Below the pieces are notes generated by a model. That model had not been told where the DNA came from, made no database searches, and was given only the letters and a program-made list of their open reading frames with translations. A program made the position numbers and the translations under genes. From the NCBI GenBank assembly GCA_947646015.1, contig CANSEY010000008.1:62001-126000 (forward strand): a stretch of DNA of 64,000 nucleotides. The letters run 5' to 3'. This stretch comes from an uncultured Bacteroides sp. (GTDB taxonomy: Bacteria > Bacteroidota > Bacteroidia > Bacteroidales > Bacteroidaceae). Positions within the stretch are counted from its first letter, which is position 1. The number at the start of each line of letters is the position of its first letter. Positions 9,706 through 18,131 of this stretch are shown piece by piece.

Positions 9706-10518
9706 TTATAGTCCTAAACGTTCTTTTAATAACCTGTAACCCGAAAGGCTTACCCGAAGTTTAACCCCATTTTTCAATAATAGCTGGTACGTTTCCTTCC
9801 CAAACAATTCTACACGGGAGATTTGAGTGACATTGACAATCGTTGAGCGATGGACACGAACAAAGGTATCGGAAGGCAAATGAGTCTCAAAATACTTCAT
9901 CGTCTGTTCCTTCAGATATTCCCCCGAAGGAGTAATCAGCATAACGTAGTCTCCGCATGCTTGTATGTAGATTAATTCATCCGTTTTAATCAAATGAATT
10001 TTCGAACCGTCTTTCACTGTGATACGGTCGATCTGCTCTATCTGCGGTTCTTCCGGCAGGCTAACCGGTTGATGCATTATCAATTCTTTTTCCAGTTCCT
10101 GATTCAGTGCATCTTCTTTAGCGACAATCAAACGATACCAAAGAAGAATGGCAACCCAGGTCGGAATGCCAAACAACAGACGAAAAGGGATGGTAGATGC
10201 AAAAGTGATATAGGGTATACCGGCTATCCTTGTTACAATATCGTAAACCATAAAGCTGCCGGCTATCCAGATCAGTATTCCTGCCACCAGAGTAATGACT
10301 TCCGTCTGAAAGATAGAGACTACTCCGACAACAAACCAGACCAAATAACCTAATGCCATCAACCAACCGATTGTCGCTATTCCGTCTATGACAGCAGGCA
10401 CATAGTCCGCACCTGTGTATACACTCATTATCATTACCTGAGCTACCACCAGAACCAACGCTACCACCAGTACCGGCACCCAACGATAAGGATAATCTAT
10501 AATCGGATGTGTTTTCAT
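9706..10518 (-). CDS. membrane-anchored LytTR-family transcription regulator
   Basis: The N-terminal 140 residues contain four hydrophobic segments (about 14-34, 45-65, 75-95, 110-128) that should span the inner membrane. A short cytoplasmic linker leads to a LytTR DNA-binding domain at about 165-270 (IHLIKTDELIYIQACGDYVMLI and FVRVHRSTIVNVTQI). There is no receiver domain, so this is not a classical response regulator; it is probably controlled at the membrane. It follows the LiaF-like gene with a 3-bp gap. Membrane LytTR proteins are often paired with small membrane regulators of envelope stress; whether this pair has anything to do with pectin is unknown. Confidence 0.9.
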   Translation of the reverse strand: MKTHPIIDYPYRWVPVLVVALVLVVAQVMIMSVYTGADYVPAVIDGIATIGWLMALGYLVWFVVGVVSIFQTEVITLVAGILIWIAGSFMVYDIVTRIAGIPYITFASTIPFRLLFGIPTWVAILLWYRLIVAKEDALNQELEKELIMHQPVSLPEEPQIEQIDRITVKDGSKIHLIKTDELIYIQACGDYVMLITPSGEYLKEQTMKYFETHLPSDTFVRVHRSTIVNVTQISRVELFGKETYQLLLKNGVKLRVSLSGYRLLKERLGL

Positions 10519-10521
10519 ACG

Positions 10522-11316
10522 TTAGTCTTTAACTTCCAGTCCGCCAAAAGAAAGCCTTCCCCGAATGACTAATACACTTTCCTTGTTAATATTCCCGTTT
10601 TGCCAGCGTTTGTCATCACAACCGCCAAAGAAAGCATTGCACTTAAATACTACTTTCCAGTCAGAAGGGACATATATTTCGATGCCTCCCCAACTGCAAT
10701 CCAAATCGATGTATGTTTCTCCCGGTGCGATATGAGTATGGCGCAGGTCAATCGTTGTTCCTCCACAAGAGGTACGGACGACTGCTCCTTTAAAAAGTTC
10801 ATCAAGCACAACATGACGTGCAGCTCCAAAAGTGTTATCAGAACGCAGAAAGCCATCTTCCGATTCACTTTGCTGCTGATTGTTGGCAAAGTTCATGCCC
10901 GCATGACCATAATGTCCATGTTTCATCCATTCTCTATGGTCACGAAACATACGCTGTTTATCATTCCATGGTCCTCTGTGTCCGGATTTAAAAAGAAATA
11001 AAACTCCGGCTATGATCAAAGCTAAGGGCCAGACCATTGCCTGAGAATTCTCAGGCAGCCATGAAAGACCTCCTAGCAAAAAATAAACACCTACCAATAC
11101 AAGGATAATTCCACCAACAAAATGACGGCGTATCATCGAATAAATTCCCACTATAATAAAAAGAGAATACCATGATACTATTATACTAAATAATTCAGCA
11201 GTAATCCAACCCATATTGCGGGCGAACAACAAAATCCCTGAAAGGATAAATAATGAAGCTACCAAAAGTTTTCCTGAAAAACCTGTAGGAGATGAGAATT
11301 TAGATTTCTGTTCCAT
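10522..11316 (-). CDS. LiaF/DUF5668-like membrane protein
   Basis: Residues about 15-120 contain four hydrophobic helices with the DUF5668-type pattern (LLVASLFILSGILLFARN and IIVLVGVYFLLGG-like segments). The C-terminal part (about 165-264) resembles the LiaF C-terminal beta-domain (FKGAVVRTSCGGTTIDLRHT, YIDLDCSWGGIEIYVPSDW). I chose the ATG at 11316 over an upstream ATG at 11346 because a TATCTTTG promoter box (11351-11344) overlaps the longer start. LiaF homologues sense or restrain envelope-stress signalling; here it probably acts with the LytTR protein encoded immediately downstream. The substrate or signal is unknown. Confidence 0.85.
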   Translation of the reverse strand: MEQKSKFSSPTGFSGKLLVASLFILSGILLFARNMGWITAELFSIIVSWYSLFIIVGIYSMIRRHFVGGIILVLVGVYFLLGGLSWLPENSQAMVWPLALIIAGVLFLFKSGHRGPWNDKQRMFRDHREWMKHGHYGHAGMNFANNQQQSESEDGFLRSDNTFGAARHVVLDELFKGAVVRTSCGGTTIDLRHTHIAPGETYIDLDCSWGGIEIYVPSDWKVVFKCNAFFGGCDDKRWQNGNINKESVLVIRGRLSFGGLEVKD

Positions 11317-11343
11317 CGTTTCTATGATTAATGATTGATGGTT

Positions 11344-11351
11344 CAAAGATA
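11344..11351 (-). promoter_or_regulatory. -7 box for the LiaF-like/LytTR operon
   Basis: On the minus strand this reads TATCTTTG, an exact TAnnTTTG match, about 28 bp upstream of the chosen ATG at 11316. It supports that start. Confidence 0.5.
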
Positions 11352-11478
11352 CATCATTTCTTTGTGCTCTTACAGGCTTTTCAGATGATTTCCGGTCAGT
11401 AAACCGATGAATACCGGATAAAAATCGGTGAATGGAACAGAGTAAAGCGCAATAAATTATGCTCTAATTGAATCTAAT

Positions 11479-11542
11479 AACAAAAAATACAATGTGAAAA
11501 ACAAATATTGCACACCGACGTCTTTTCTTCCCTATACATTTG
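11479..11542 (+). promoter_or_regulatory. shared-operator promoter of the tandem PL1 operon
   Basis: A -7 box TACATTTG (11535-11542) is 58 bp upstream of the first PL1 start. Starting 38 bp before the box is GAAAAACAAATATTGCACA, nearly identical in sequence and identical in spacing to the element upstream of the SusC gene at 14891. AACAAAAAATAC further upstream is also shared. The identical geometry suggests one activator binds both, most simply the HTCS encoded at 22432-26967. Confidence 0.65.
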
Positions 11543-11599
11543 CAATCATATAATTAACACAATACGTGAGTACAACTAATATTTTAAAGAACTAATGCC

Positions 11600-13171
11600 A
11601 TGAATAAAACTTTTTTAGGAGCTTTTCTTGCATCTGTCTTCATATCATTCACAGCCTGTTCGGAAGAAAATCTCGAACAGGACACAAATCCTCCAACAGA
11701 ACAGCCGGGAGATTCTACTGATCCGGATGATTCGGGAGAGGATCAGCTGCCGGAGTATCCGACTCCCGACCGTTCGACAGTCGCAGCTTTTCCCGGTGCC
11801 GAAGGAGCCGGAAAACGAACTAGTGGTGGAGCCGGAGGAATAGTATATACAGTAACTTCTCTCAAAGATGACGGTTCAGAAGGTACTCTCCGTTGGGCGA
11901 TAGAGAAGTCGGGCAAAAGAACGATTGTATTCGCTGTAGGTGGAGTCATCCCTTTAACCAAACAGTTGCAAATAAAGAATGACGATATAACCATTGCAGG
12001 TCAAACTGCTCCCCACCCCGGTATTTGCCTGAAAAATTACACTTTACGTGTCAACGCAAACAATGTCATTATCCGATTTATCCGTTCACGTATGGGGGAT
12101 GAATGTAAGACGGAAGATGATTCGATGAATGGGTATCAAGATTCTTATCCCGGCAAAAGGAATATTATTATCGACCATTGCTCAATGAGCTGGAGTACGG
12201 ACGAATGTGCTTCATTTTATGGAAATACCGACTTTACCATGCAATGGTGTATCATCAGCGAGAGTCTGACAAATTCTCTTCATAACAAAGGAGGACATGG
12301 ATATGGCGGAATATGGGGAGGAAGCCCTGCAACCTTCCACCATAATCTGCTGGCACACCATAGCAACCGCACGCCCCGCCTCTGCGGAAGTCGCTACTCT
12401 AACAGAGAAGATATGGAGAAAGCCGATTTATGCAATAATGTAATCTATAATTGGACTGGCGAAGGGGCCTATGCGGGAGAGGGAGGTTCTTATAATATCA
12501 TGAATAACTATTATAAACCGGGACCTGTTAATGCCATAGCGAAAGTACATTGCCGTATTTTCACCGCTTATCTGGATGATGGCAAGAATCAACAGGCAAA
12601 AGGAGTATATGGAAAATTCTATGTAAACGGGAATTATTTCGAAACACATGAGAAGTTATCTAATTCACAAAAGACAGAATTGACCAATGCAAATGCAGAT
12701 AATACCTCCTCAACCGCTTTTTGCGTAAAAAACAACGAAGTTTCAACAAAAAATTTGCTTGTATCTTCACGTTTTCCTATCTTAGATGATTATTCGTTCG
12801 TTCAGTCTGCACAAGATGCCTATCAGTCTGTATTACTATACGCTGGTGTTTCCAACCTGCGTGACCATATCGATGAACGTATTGTAAAAGAAACCCAGGA
12901 AGGCACTTTCACATACACAGGCTCAAACGGAGGAACGAACGGACTGATCGATACACAAGCTGATGTGGAAGGATGGAGTGAATACGCATCCACTACCACC
13001 GCACAGCAGGATAGTGACAAAGACGGGATACCGGACGAATGGGAAACAGCCAACGGACTGAATCCCAACGACAGTAGTGACGGAAACAAATATAACTTAA
13101 GCAAGGAATATACCAACCTTGAAGTCTATCTGAATAGTTTGGTAAATTCCTTATACCCAACCAATAACTAA
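11600..13171 (+). CDS. family PL1 pectate lyase, surface lipoprotein
   Basis: The lipobox ending FTAC places the anchor Cys near residue 20. The next residues are SEENLEQD, acidic as in surface-export signals. An Asp/Pro/Glu-rich linker runs to about residue 57. The PL1 beta-helix starts at AFPGAEGAGKRTSGGAGG and contains DITIAGQTAPHPGI, NIIIDHCSMSWSTDE, GYGGIWGG and the catalytic-region motif NRTPRLCG at 256-263. A calcium-loop motif DSDKDGIPDEWE lies near the C-terminus. It should cut polygalacturonate on the cell surface. The next gene, 6 bp downstream, is a close paralogue that lacks the lipobox. Confidence 0.95.
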   Translation: MNKTFLGAFLASVFISFTACSEENLEQDTNPPTEQPGDSTDPDDSGEDQLPEYPTPDRSTVAAFPGAEGAGKRTSGGAGGIVYTVTSLKDDGSEGTLRWAIEKSGKRTIVFAVGGVIPLTKQLQIKNDDITIAGQTAPHPGICLKNYTLRVNANNVIIRFIRSRMGDECKTEDDSMNGYQDSYPGKRNIIIDHCSMSWSTDECASFYGNTDFTMQWCIISESLTNSLHNKGGHGYGGIWGGSPATFHHNLLAHHSNRTPRLCGSRYSNREDMEKADLCNNVIYNWTGEGAYAGEGGSYNIMNNYYKPGPVNAIAKVHCRIFTAYLDDGKNQQAKGVYGKFYVNGNYFETHEKLSNSQKTELTNANADNTSSTAFCVKNNEVSTKNLLVSSRFPILDDYSFVQSAQDAYQSVLLYAGVSNLRDHIDERIVKETQEGTFTYTGSNGGTNGLIDTQADVEGWSEYASTTTAQQDSDKDGIPDEWETANGLNPNDSSDGNKYNLSKEYTNLEVYLNSLVNSLYPTNN

Positions 13172-13177
13172 GTAGCT

Positions 13178-14671
13178 ATGAACAAAAAAATCCTGATAGG
13201 GCTATGTGCCTTATTTATGCTCCCTTCTATTCAAGGGAATACAAATACTAACAATTCGTACAAAGAGAATATTACTCCCGACCGTTCAAAAGTTCCAGCC
13301 TTCCCGGGTGCCGACGGTGCAGGGAAATATACAACAGGAGGTGCCGGTGGAACAGTATACACTGTAACTTCACTGGCAGATGACGGTTCGGAAGGAACTT
13401 TCCGCTGGGCTATCAACAAAAAAGGCCCCCGTACAATCGTTTTCGCAGTCAGCGGCATCATTGAATTGCAGAAGCCTTTAAAACTCAGCAATGGAGATGT
13501 GACAATCGCAGGTCAAACAGCTCCCGGAGATGGCATCTGTCTGAAGAACTACACCTTTTCCATTCAAGCAGACAATGTGATTGTCCGCTTTATCCGTTCA
13601 CGTATGGGAGCGGACATCAAGCAAAAAGGTGACGATGCAATGAACGGTACCAAAGGAAACAGTAACATAATCATAGACCATTGCTCTCTGAGCTGGTGTA
13701 CGGATGAATGTGCCACTTTCTATGATAACAGTCAATTCACCCTTCAATGGTGTATCATCAGCGAAAGCCTCGCCAACTCTATTCATGAGAAAGGAGCACA
13801 TGGCTATGGTGGCATCTGGGGTGGACAAAAAGCATCCTTCCATCATAATCTGCTGGCACATCACACCAATCGTACTCCACGACTCTGCGGCAGCCGTTAT
13901 ACCGGCAAACCGGAAGAAGAAAAGGTGGAATTATTCAATAATGTAATCTACAATTATGGTAGTGACGGGGCTTATGCCGGTGAAGGCGGTTCGTACAACT
14001 TTCTCAATAATTACTATAAGCCGGGTCCCTATAGTGCTACCAAAGGTTCATACCGACGCCTGTTCACCGCTTATGCAGACGACGGCAAAAATCAAAATGA
14101 GGCAGGGGTACATGGAACCTTCCACTTCAAAGGAAACTTTATGGACGCCACCTGTCCCAGCCTGACTGACAAGCAGAAAGAAGCTCTTTATAAAGTCAAT
14201 ATGGATAATACATTTGGTCTGATCGTCAAGAACGACTTCGCACCGGAAAAAAATTTATTATCCAAAAAAGCATTTGATATAGCAGAGCATACTTCATTGC
14301 AACCGGCAAAGAAAGCCTATAAAGATGTACTGCAATTTGCCGGAGCTTCTCACCGCCGCGATGCCGTAGACCAACGAATCGTAGAAGAAACCCGCAAAGG
14401 GAATTACACTTATGAAGGGTCTCATGGAAGCACCAACGGAATGGTTGACCAACCGATAGATGTAGGAGGCTGGCCCGAATATAAATCCGAACCGACCCCA
14501 ACCGACTCCGACGGAGATGGCATACCGGACGAATGGGAGAAAAAGTACAATCTGAATCCGAATGATCCAAGCGACGGTGCACAATATGGTTTGAGTAAAG
14601 AATACACCAATCTGGAGGTATATCTGAACGAGCTAGTGAATCATCTGTATCCTGCGGATTCTAAAAAATAA
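13178..14671 (+). CDS. family PL1 pectate lyase, probably periplasmic
   Basis: The protein has a conventional signal peptide (MNKKILIGLCALFMLPSIQG) and no lipobox, so it should be soluble in the periplasm. The PL1 core is obvious: AFPGADGAGKYTTGGAGG, DVTIAGQTAPGDGI, NIIIDHCSLSWCTDE, GYGGIWGG and NRTPRLCG at about 231-238. It ends with a calcium-loop motif DSDGDGIPDEWEKKYNLNP. It looks like a tandem duplicate of the preceding gene. Inferred division of labour: the upstream paralogue cuts at the surface, and this one shortens imported oligogalacturonides. Confidence 0.95.
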   Translation: MNKKILIGLCALFMLPSIQGNTNTNNSYKENITPDRSKVPAFPGADGAGKYTTGGAGGTVYTVTSLADDGSEGTFRWAINKKGPRTIVFAVSGIIELQKPLKLSNGDVTIAGQTAPGDGICLKNYTFSIQADNVIVRFIRSRMGADIKQKGDDAMNGTKGNSNIIIDHCSLSWCTDECATFYDNSQFTLQWCIISESLANSIHEKGAHGYGGIWGGQKASFHHNLLAHHTNRTPRLCGSRYTGKPEEEKVELFNNVIYNYGSDGAYAGEGGSYNFLNNYYKPGPYSATKGSYRRLFTAYADDGKNQNEAGVHGTFHFKGNFMDATCPSLTDKQKEALYKVNMDNTFGLIVKNDFAPEKNLLSKKAFDIAEHTSLQPAKKAYKDVLQFAGASHRRDAVDQRIVEETRKGNYTYEGSHGSTNGMVDQPIDVGGWPEYKSEPTPTDSDGDGIPDEWEKKYNLNPNDPSDGAQYGLSKEYTNLEVYLNELVNHLYPADSKK

Positions 14672-14705
14672 AACTAAAAGCCCGAATAAACAGTTATAAA
14701 AGATT

Positions 14706-14741
14706 AAGACGAGAGTACATTTCCCCATAAATCCTCGTCTT
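14706..14741 (+). terminator. weak terminator or attenuator after the PL1 pair
   Basis: AAGACGAG (14706-14713) pairs with CTCGTCTT (14734-14741), but only a short T tract (TTTAT) follows. It may partly separate the PL1 transcript from the SusC transcript, which has its own promoter. Confidence 0.35.
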
Positions 14742-14761
14742 TATCCATTTTATGCCGGAAA

Positions 14762-14825
14762 AACAAAAAATACTATCGTAAAAACAAATATTACACATCC
14801 CACAAGCCCCAAAAACATAATTTTG
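14762..14825 (+). promoter_or_regulatory. shared-operator promoter of the second SusC/D operon
   Basis: A -7 box TAATTTTG (14818-14825) matches TAnnTTTG exactly. TAAAAACAAATATTACACA begins 38 bp before it, the same spacing as upstream of 11600. AACAAAAAATAC is also conserved at 14762-14773. The proximal TACAC (14792) and the TACTA (14771) are 21 bp apart, as expected for paired AraC-type half-sites. Confidence 0.7.
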
Positions 14826-14890
14826 CACCAGTAAGAACTCTAAGAGTGGACACACTCGAATATTAATAATCTAATATAAAAGAACAAAAG

Positions 14891-17800
14891 ATGCCTAAAG
14901 GAATGAAAAACATGCGCACTTTGCTGCTAATGATTTTCGCAGCATTATCGCTCAGCGTATCAGCGCAGACTATTACCTTAAATGGTAATGTGAAAGACAC
15001 AACCGGAGAACCGATTATCGGTGCTTCCATTGTAGAAAAAGGGAATACTACCAATGGTACAATTACTGACCTGGATGGAAATTTCTCTCTAAAAGTCCCT
15101 GCCAACGCCACTGTAGTTATTTCATATATTGGTATGAAAACGCAGGAAATCGCTATCAAAGGAAAAAGCAAGATTGATGTTACACTATCAGATGATGCAA
15201 AAGCGTTGGATGAAGTTGTAGTTATCGGTTATGGTACTGCCAAGCGTAAAGACATAACAGGATCAGTAGCATCCGTTAATTCAGAAACTTTAGCAGCCAT
15301 TCCTGTAGCGTCTGCGACTGAAGCATTGCAAGGAAAAATGGCAGGTGTACAAATTACAACTACAGAGGGCTCTCCTGACGCACAAATGAGTATTCGCGTA
15401 CGTGGAGGTGGTTCAATCACACAAAGTAACGAACCTCTCTTTATTGTAGACGGATTTCCAGTGGAAAGTATCTCAGATATTCCACCTACAGATATTGAAT
15501 CAATCGATGTATTGAAAGACGCTTCTTCAACTGCTATCTACGGTGCACGTGGTGCTAATGGTGTAATTATTGTTACTACCAAGAGTGGTAAAGAAGGCAA
15601 AGTCAGTGTTAGCTACAATGCTTATTATGCGTGGAAAAAAGTGGCAAAAACATTAGATGTACTTTCCGCAAGCGATTATACCAAATGGCAGTATGAACTG
15701 GCTCAACTTACAAATAAGAATGATGATTATATCAAGTATTTTGGTAATTATCAAGACCTTGACATGTATGACAACGTAGCTACCAATGACTGGCAGGATT
15801 TAACTTTCGGACGTACCGGACATTCATTTAATCACAATCTAAGCATCAATGGTGGTAGCGATAAGTTCAAATATTCGTTCAGCTACTCTCATATTGATGA
15901 TAAAGCTATCATGCAAATGTCTGACTATGCACGTGATAACCTCAATTTAAAATTGAATCACAAGCCACTGAAGAACGTTTCTTTAGATTTTTCAGCACGC
16001 TTTTCCAAAACCAAAATCAATGGTGGAGGTTCCAATGATGCCAACAGTTCATTGAACACGGACAAACGCCTGAAATATTCTTTGTTGTATACTCCATATC
16101 CTGTACCTGGTATCTCTGATGCACTCAATGCAGACGAAGAAGATGCCAATTCTCTATTGATTAATCCGTTAATCTCCCTAAGAGATAATGACACCCGCAA
16201 AGAACGTATCAACTATAACCTTGCCGGCTCTATCACTTGGGAAATAATCAAAGATTTAAAACTAAAAGCAGAAGTTGGTTATGACGATTATCGAAATAAT
16301 GCAGACCGCTATTATGGTGTGACTACTTACTATGTAAGAAATAACGTAGACGATGAAGATAAGAGTAAACCTGCTATTTCTTTTACTCGTGGTACAAGAA
16401 CTGCCTTCCGCAGTACAAACACCTTAAGTTATGACTTCAAGAAGTTCTTTAAGAATAACAAAAACCATTTAAACCTATTGGCTGGTCAAGAATATATTGT
16501 TACCAGAGAGAGAGAATTAAGAAACGTTGTACATGGCTTCCCGACTGAATATACGGCAGACGACTGCATCAACTATTCCACAAAAGGAAACCCATATGAA
16601 GTGACCAATTATGGTTATCCGGATGATGTGTTGTTCTCATTCTTCGGACGTGCAAACTATGACTTTGACAGCAAATACTTGTTTAGCGCCACTTTCCGTG
16701 CCGATGGTTCTTCGAAGTTTGCCAAAGGTAACCAATGGGGATTCTTCCCTTCTGCCGCTGTCGCATGGCGTATATCTTCTGAATCATTCATGGAGAATAC
16801 CAAAAATTGGTTGGATGACCTGAAGCTCCGCTTTAGCTATGGTACAGCCGGAAACAATAATATTCCTTCGGGACAGATCTCTCAATTATATGAGTTAAAT
16901 AAAACTCCATGGATCAATGGTGTCAATTCCTACATTGCTCCAAGCAAATATATGGCAAACAGCGATCTCACCTGGGAAACAACCATTACAAGAAATGTCG
17001 GTTTGGATTTCACTACTTTAGGAGGCAGATTAAGCGGAACAATTGAAGGCTACTGGAATAATACAAAAGACCTGTTAATTATGTTCCCGACATCCGGAAC
17101 TGGTTATAACTACCAATACCGTAACATGGGCGAGACTGAAAACAAAGGTCTTGAAGCCAGCGTCAACTGGGTAGCCGTTGATAAAAAGAATTTTGGTCTG
17201 AGCATTGGAGCCAATATCAGTTTTAATAAAAATAAGATCAAATCTCTCGGTTCTTTACAGAAGCTTACTAACGAACAAGCACAATCTTATTGGGCTTCTA
17301 CAGAAATAGGTCAGGATTTCTTGCCGGAAGTAGGTGGTTCTGTTGGAAAAATGTATGGTTATGTAAGTGCCGGACGTTATGAGGTTTCCGATTTTGAGAG
17401 TTATGATGCAACAACCGATACCTGGACTCTGAAGAAAGACGTCAACAAATCTTCTGCCGTAGGAACTGCGCGCCCAGGTATGATGAAACTAAAAGATTTG
17501 GATAATAGTGGAGATGCGAATGGTGAAAAGGATAAAACGATCATTGGCGATGCCAATCCCCTGCATACAGGTGGATTCAACATCAATGCCCGCCTATATG
17601 GTTTCGACCTGGCAGCCAACTTTACATGGAGCTATGGTAACGACATCTATAACGCTAATAAGATCGAAACAACTTCTACTTCCAAGTACTTATACAGAAA
17701 CATGACTTCTGAAATGTCCGCTGCAAAACGTTGGACTAATATTGACGGAAACGGCAATTTGGTAACAGACATGAACCAATTGGCGCAAATGAACGAGAAC

Positions 17801-18112
17801 ACCACGATGTGGTCACCTTATATGAGCAAATTCGTATTCTCGGATTGGGCTGTTGAAGACGGTTCATACCTTCGTCTGAGCACTTTGACATTGGGATATA
17901 CTCTGCCTGCTCATCTAACCAAGAAAGTTGGAATCAATAACCTTCGTTTCTATGTAACGGGATACAATCTGTTCTGTATCACGGGATATAGCGGTTACGA
18001 TCCGGAAGTTTCTACTTGCCGCAGAAATGGCAGCCAACTGACTCCGGGTGTAGACTATTCAGCATATCCTAAGAGCCGTCAGTTTGTAATCGGTTTGAAC
18101 CTTAATTTTTAA
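14891..18112 (+). CDS. SusC/RagA-family TonB-dependent transporter
   Basis: An outer-membrane importer, the second SusC of the pectin locus. The signal peptide ends SLSVSAQ. Starts at 14891, 14903 (MKNMRTLL, preceded by AAAGGA) and 14912 are all possible; 14903 is attractive. A carboxypeptidase-regulatory-like domain (LNGNVKDTTGEPIIGASIV) is followed by the TonB-box region LDEVVVIGYGT, a plug with ESIDVLKDASSTAIYGARG, and a barrel ending IGLNLNF. At 1073 residues it is of usual length. It is followed 19 bp later by its SusD partner and differs clearly in sequence from the SusC at 2424-5852, so the two pairs probably prefer different pectic fragments. Confidence 0.96.
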   Translation: MPKGMKNMRTLLLMIFAALSLSVSAQTITLNGNVKDTTGEPIIGASIVEKGNTTNGTITDLDGNFSLKVPANATVVISYIGMKTQEIAIKGKSKIDVTLSDDAKALDEVVVIGYGTAKRKDITGSVASVNSETLAAIPVASATEALQGKMAGVQITTTEGSPDAQMSIRVRGGGSITQSNEPLFIVDGFPVESISDIPPTDIESIDVLKDASSTAIYGARGANGVIIVTTKSGKEGKVSVSYNAYYAWKKVAKTLDVLSASDYTKWQYELAQLTNKNDDYIKYFGNYQDLDMYDNVATNDWQDLTFGRTGHSFNHNLSINGGSDKFKYSFSYSHIDDKAIMQMSDYARDNLNLKLNHKPLKNVSLDFSARFSKTKINGGGSNDANSSLNTDKRLKYSLLYTPYPVPGISDALNADEEDANSLLINPLISLRDNDTRKERINYNLAGSITWEIIKDLKLKAEVGYDDYRNNADRYYGVTTYYVRNNVDDEDKSKPAISFTRGTRTAFRSTNTLSYDFKKFFKNNKNHLNLLAGQEYIVTRERELRNVVHGFPTEYTADDCINYSTKGNPYEVTNYGYPDDVLFSFFGRANYDFDSKYLFSATFRADGSSKFAKGNQWGFFPSAAVAWRISSESFMENTKNWLDDLKLRFSYGTAGNNNIPSGQISQLYELNKTPWINGVNSYIAPSKYMANSDLTWETTITRNVGLDFTTLGGRLSGTIEGYWNNTKDLLIMFPTSGTGYNYQYRNMGETENKGLEASVNWVAVDKKNFGLSIGANISFNKNKIKSLGSLQKLTNEQAQSYWASTEIGQDFLPEVGGSVGKMYGYVSAGRYEVSDFESYDATTDTWTLKKDVNKSSAVGTARPGMMKLKDLDNSGDANGEKDKTIIGDANPLHTGGFNINARLYGFDLAANFTWSYGNDIYNANKIETTSTSKYLYRNMTSEMSAAKRWTNIDGNGNLVTDMNQLAQMNENTTMWSPYMSKFVFSDWAVEDGSYLRLSTLTLGYTLPAHLTKKVGINNLRFYVTGYNLFCITGYSGYDPEVSTCRRNGSQLTPGVDYSAYPKSRQFVIGLNLNF

Positions 18113-18131
18113 TCAGTAAAACTAGTAAGTA

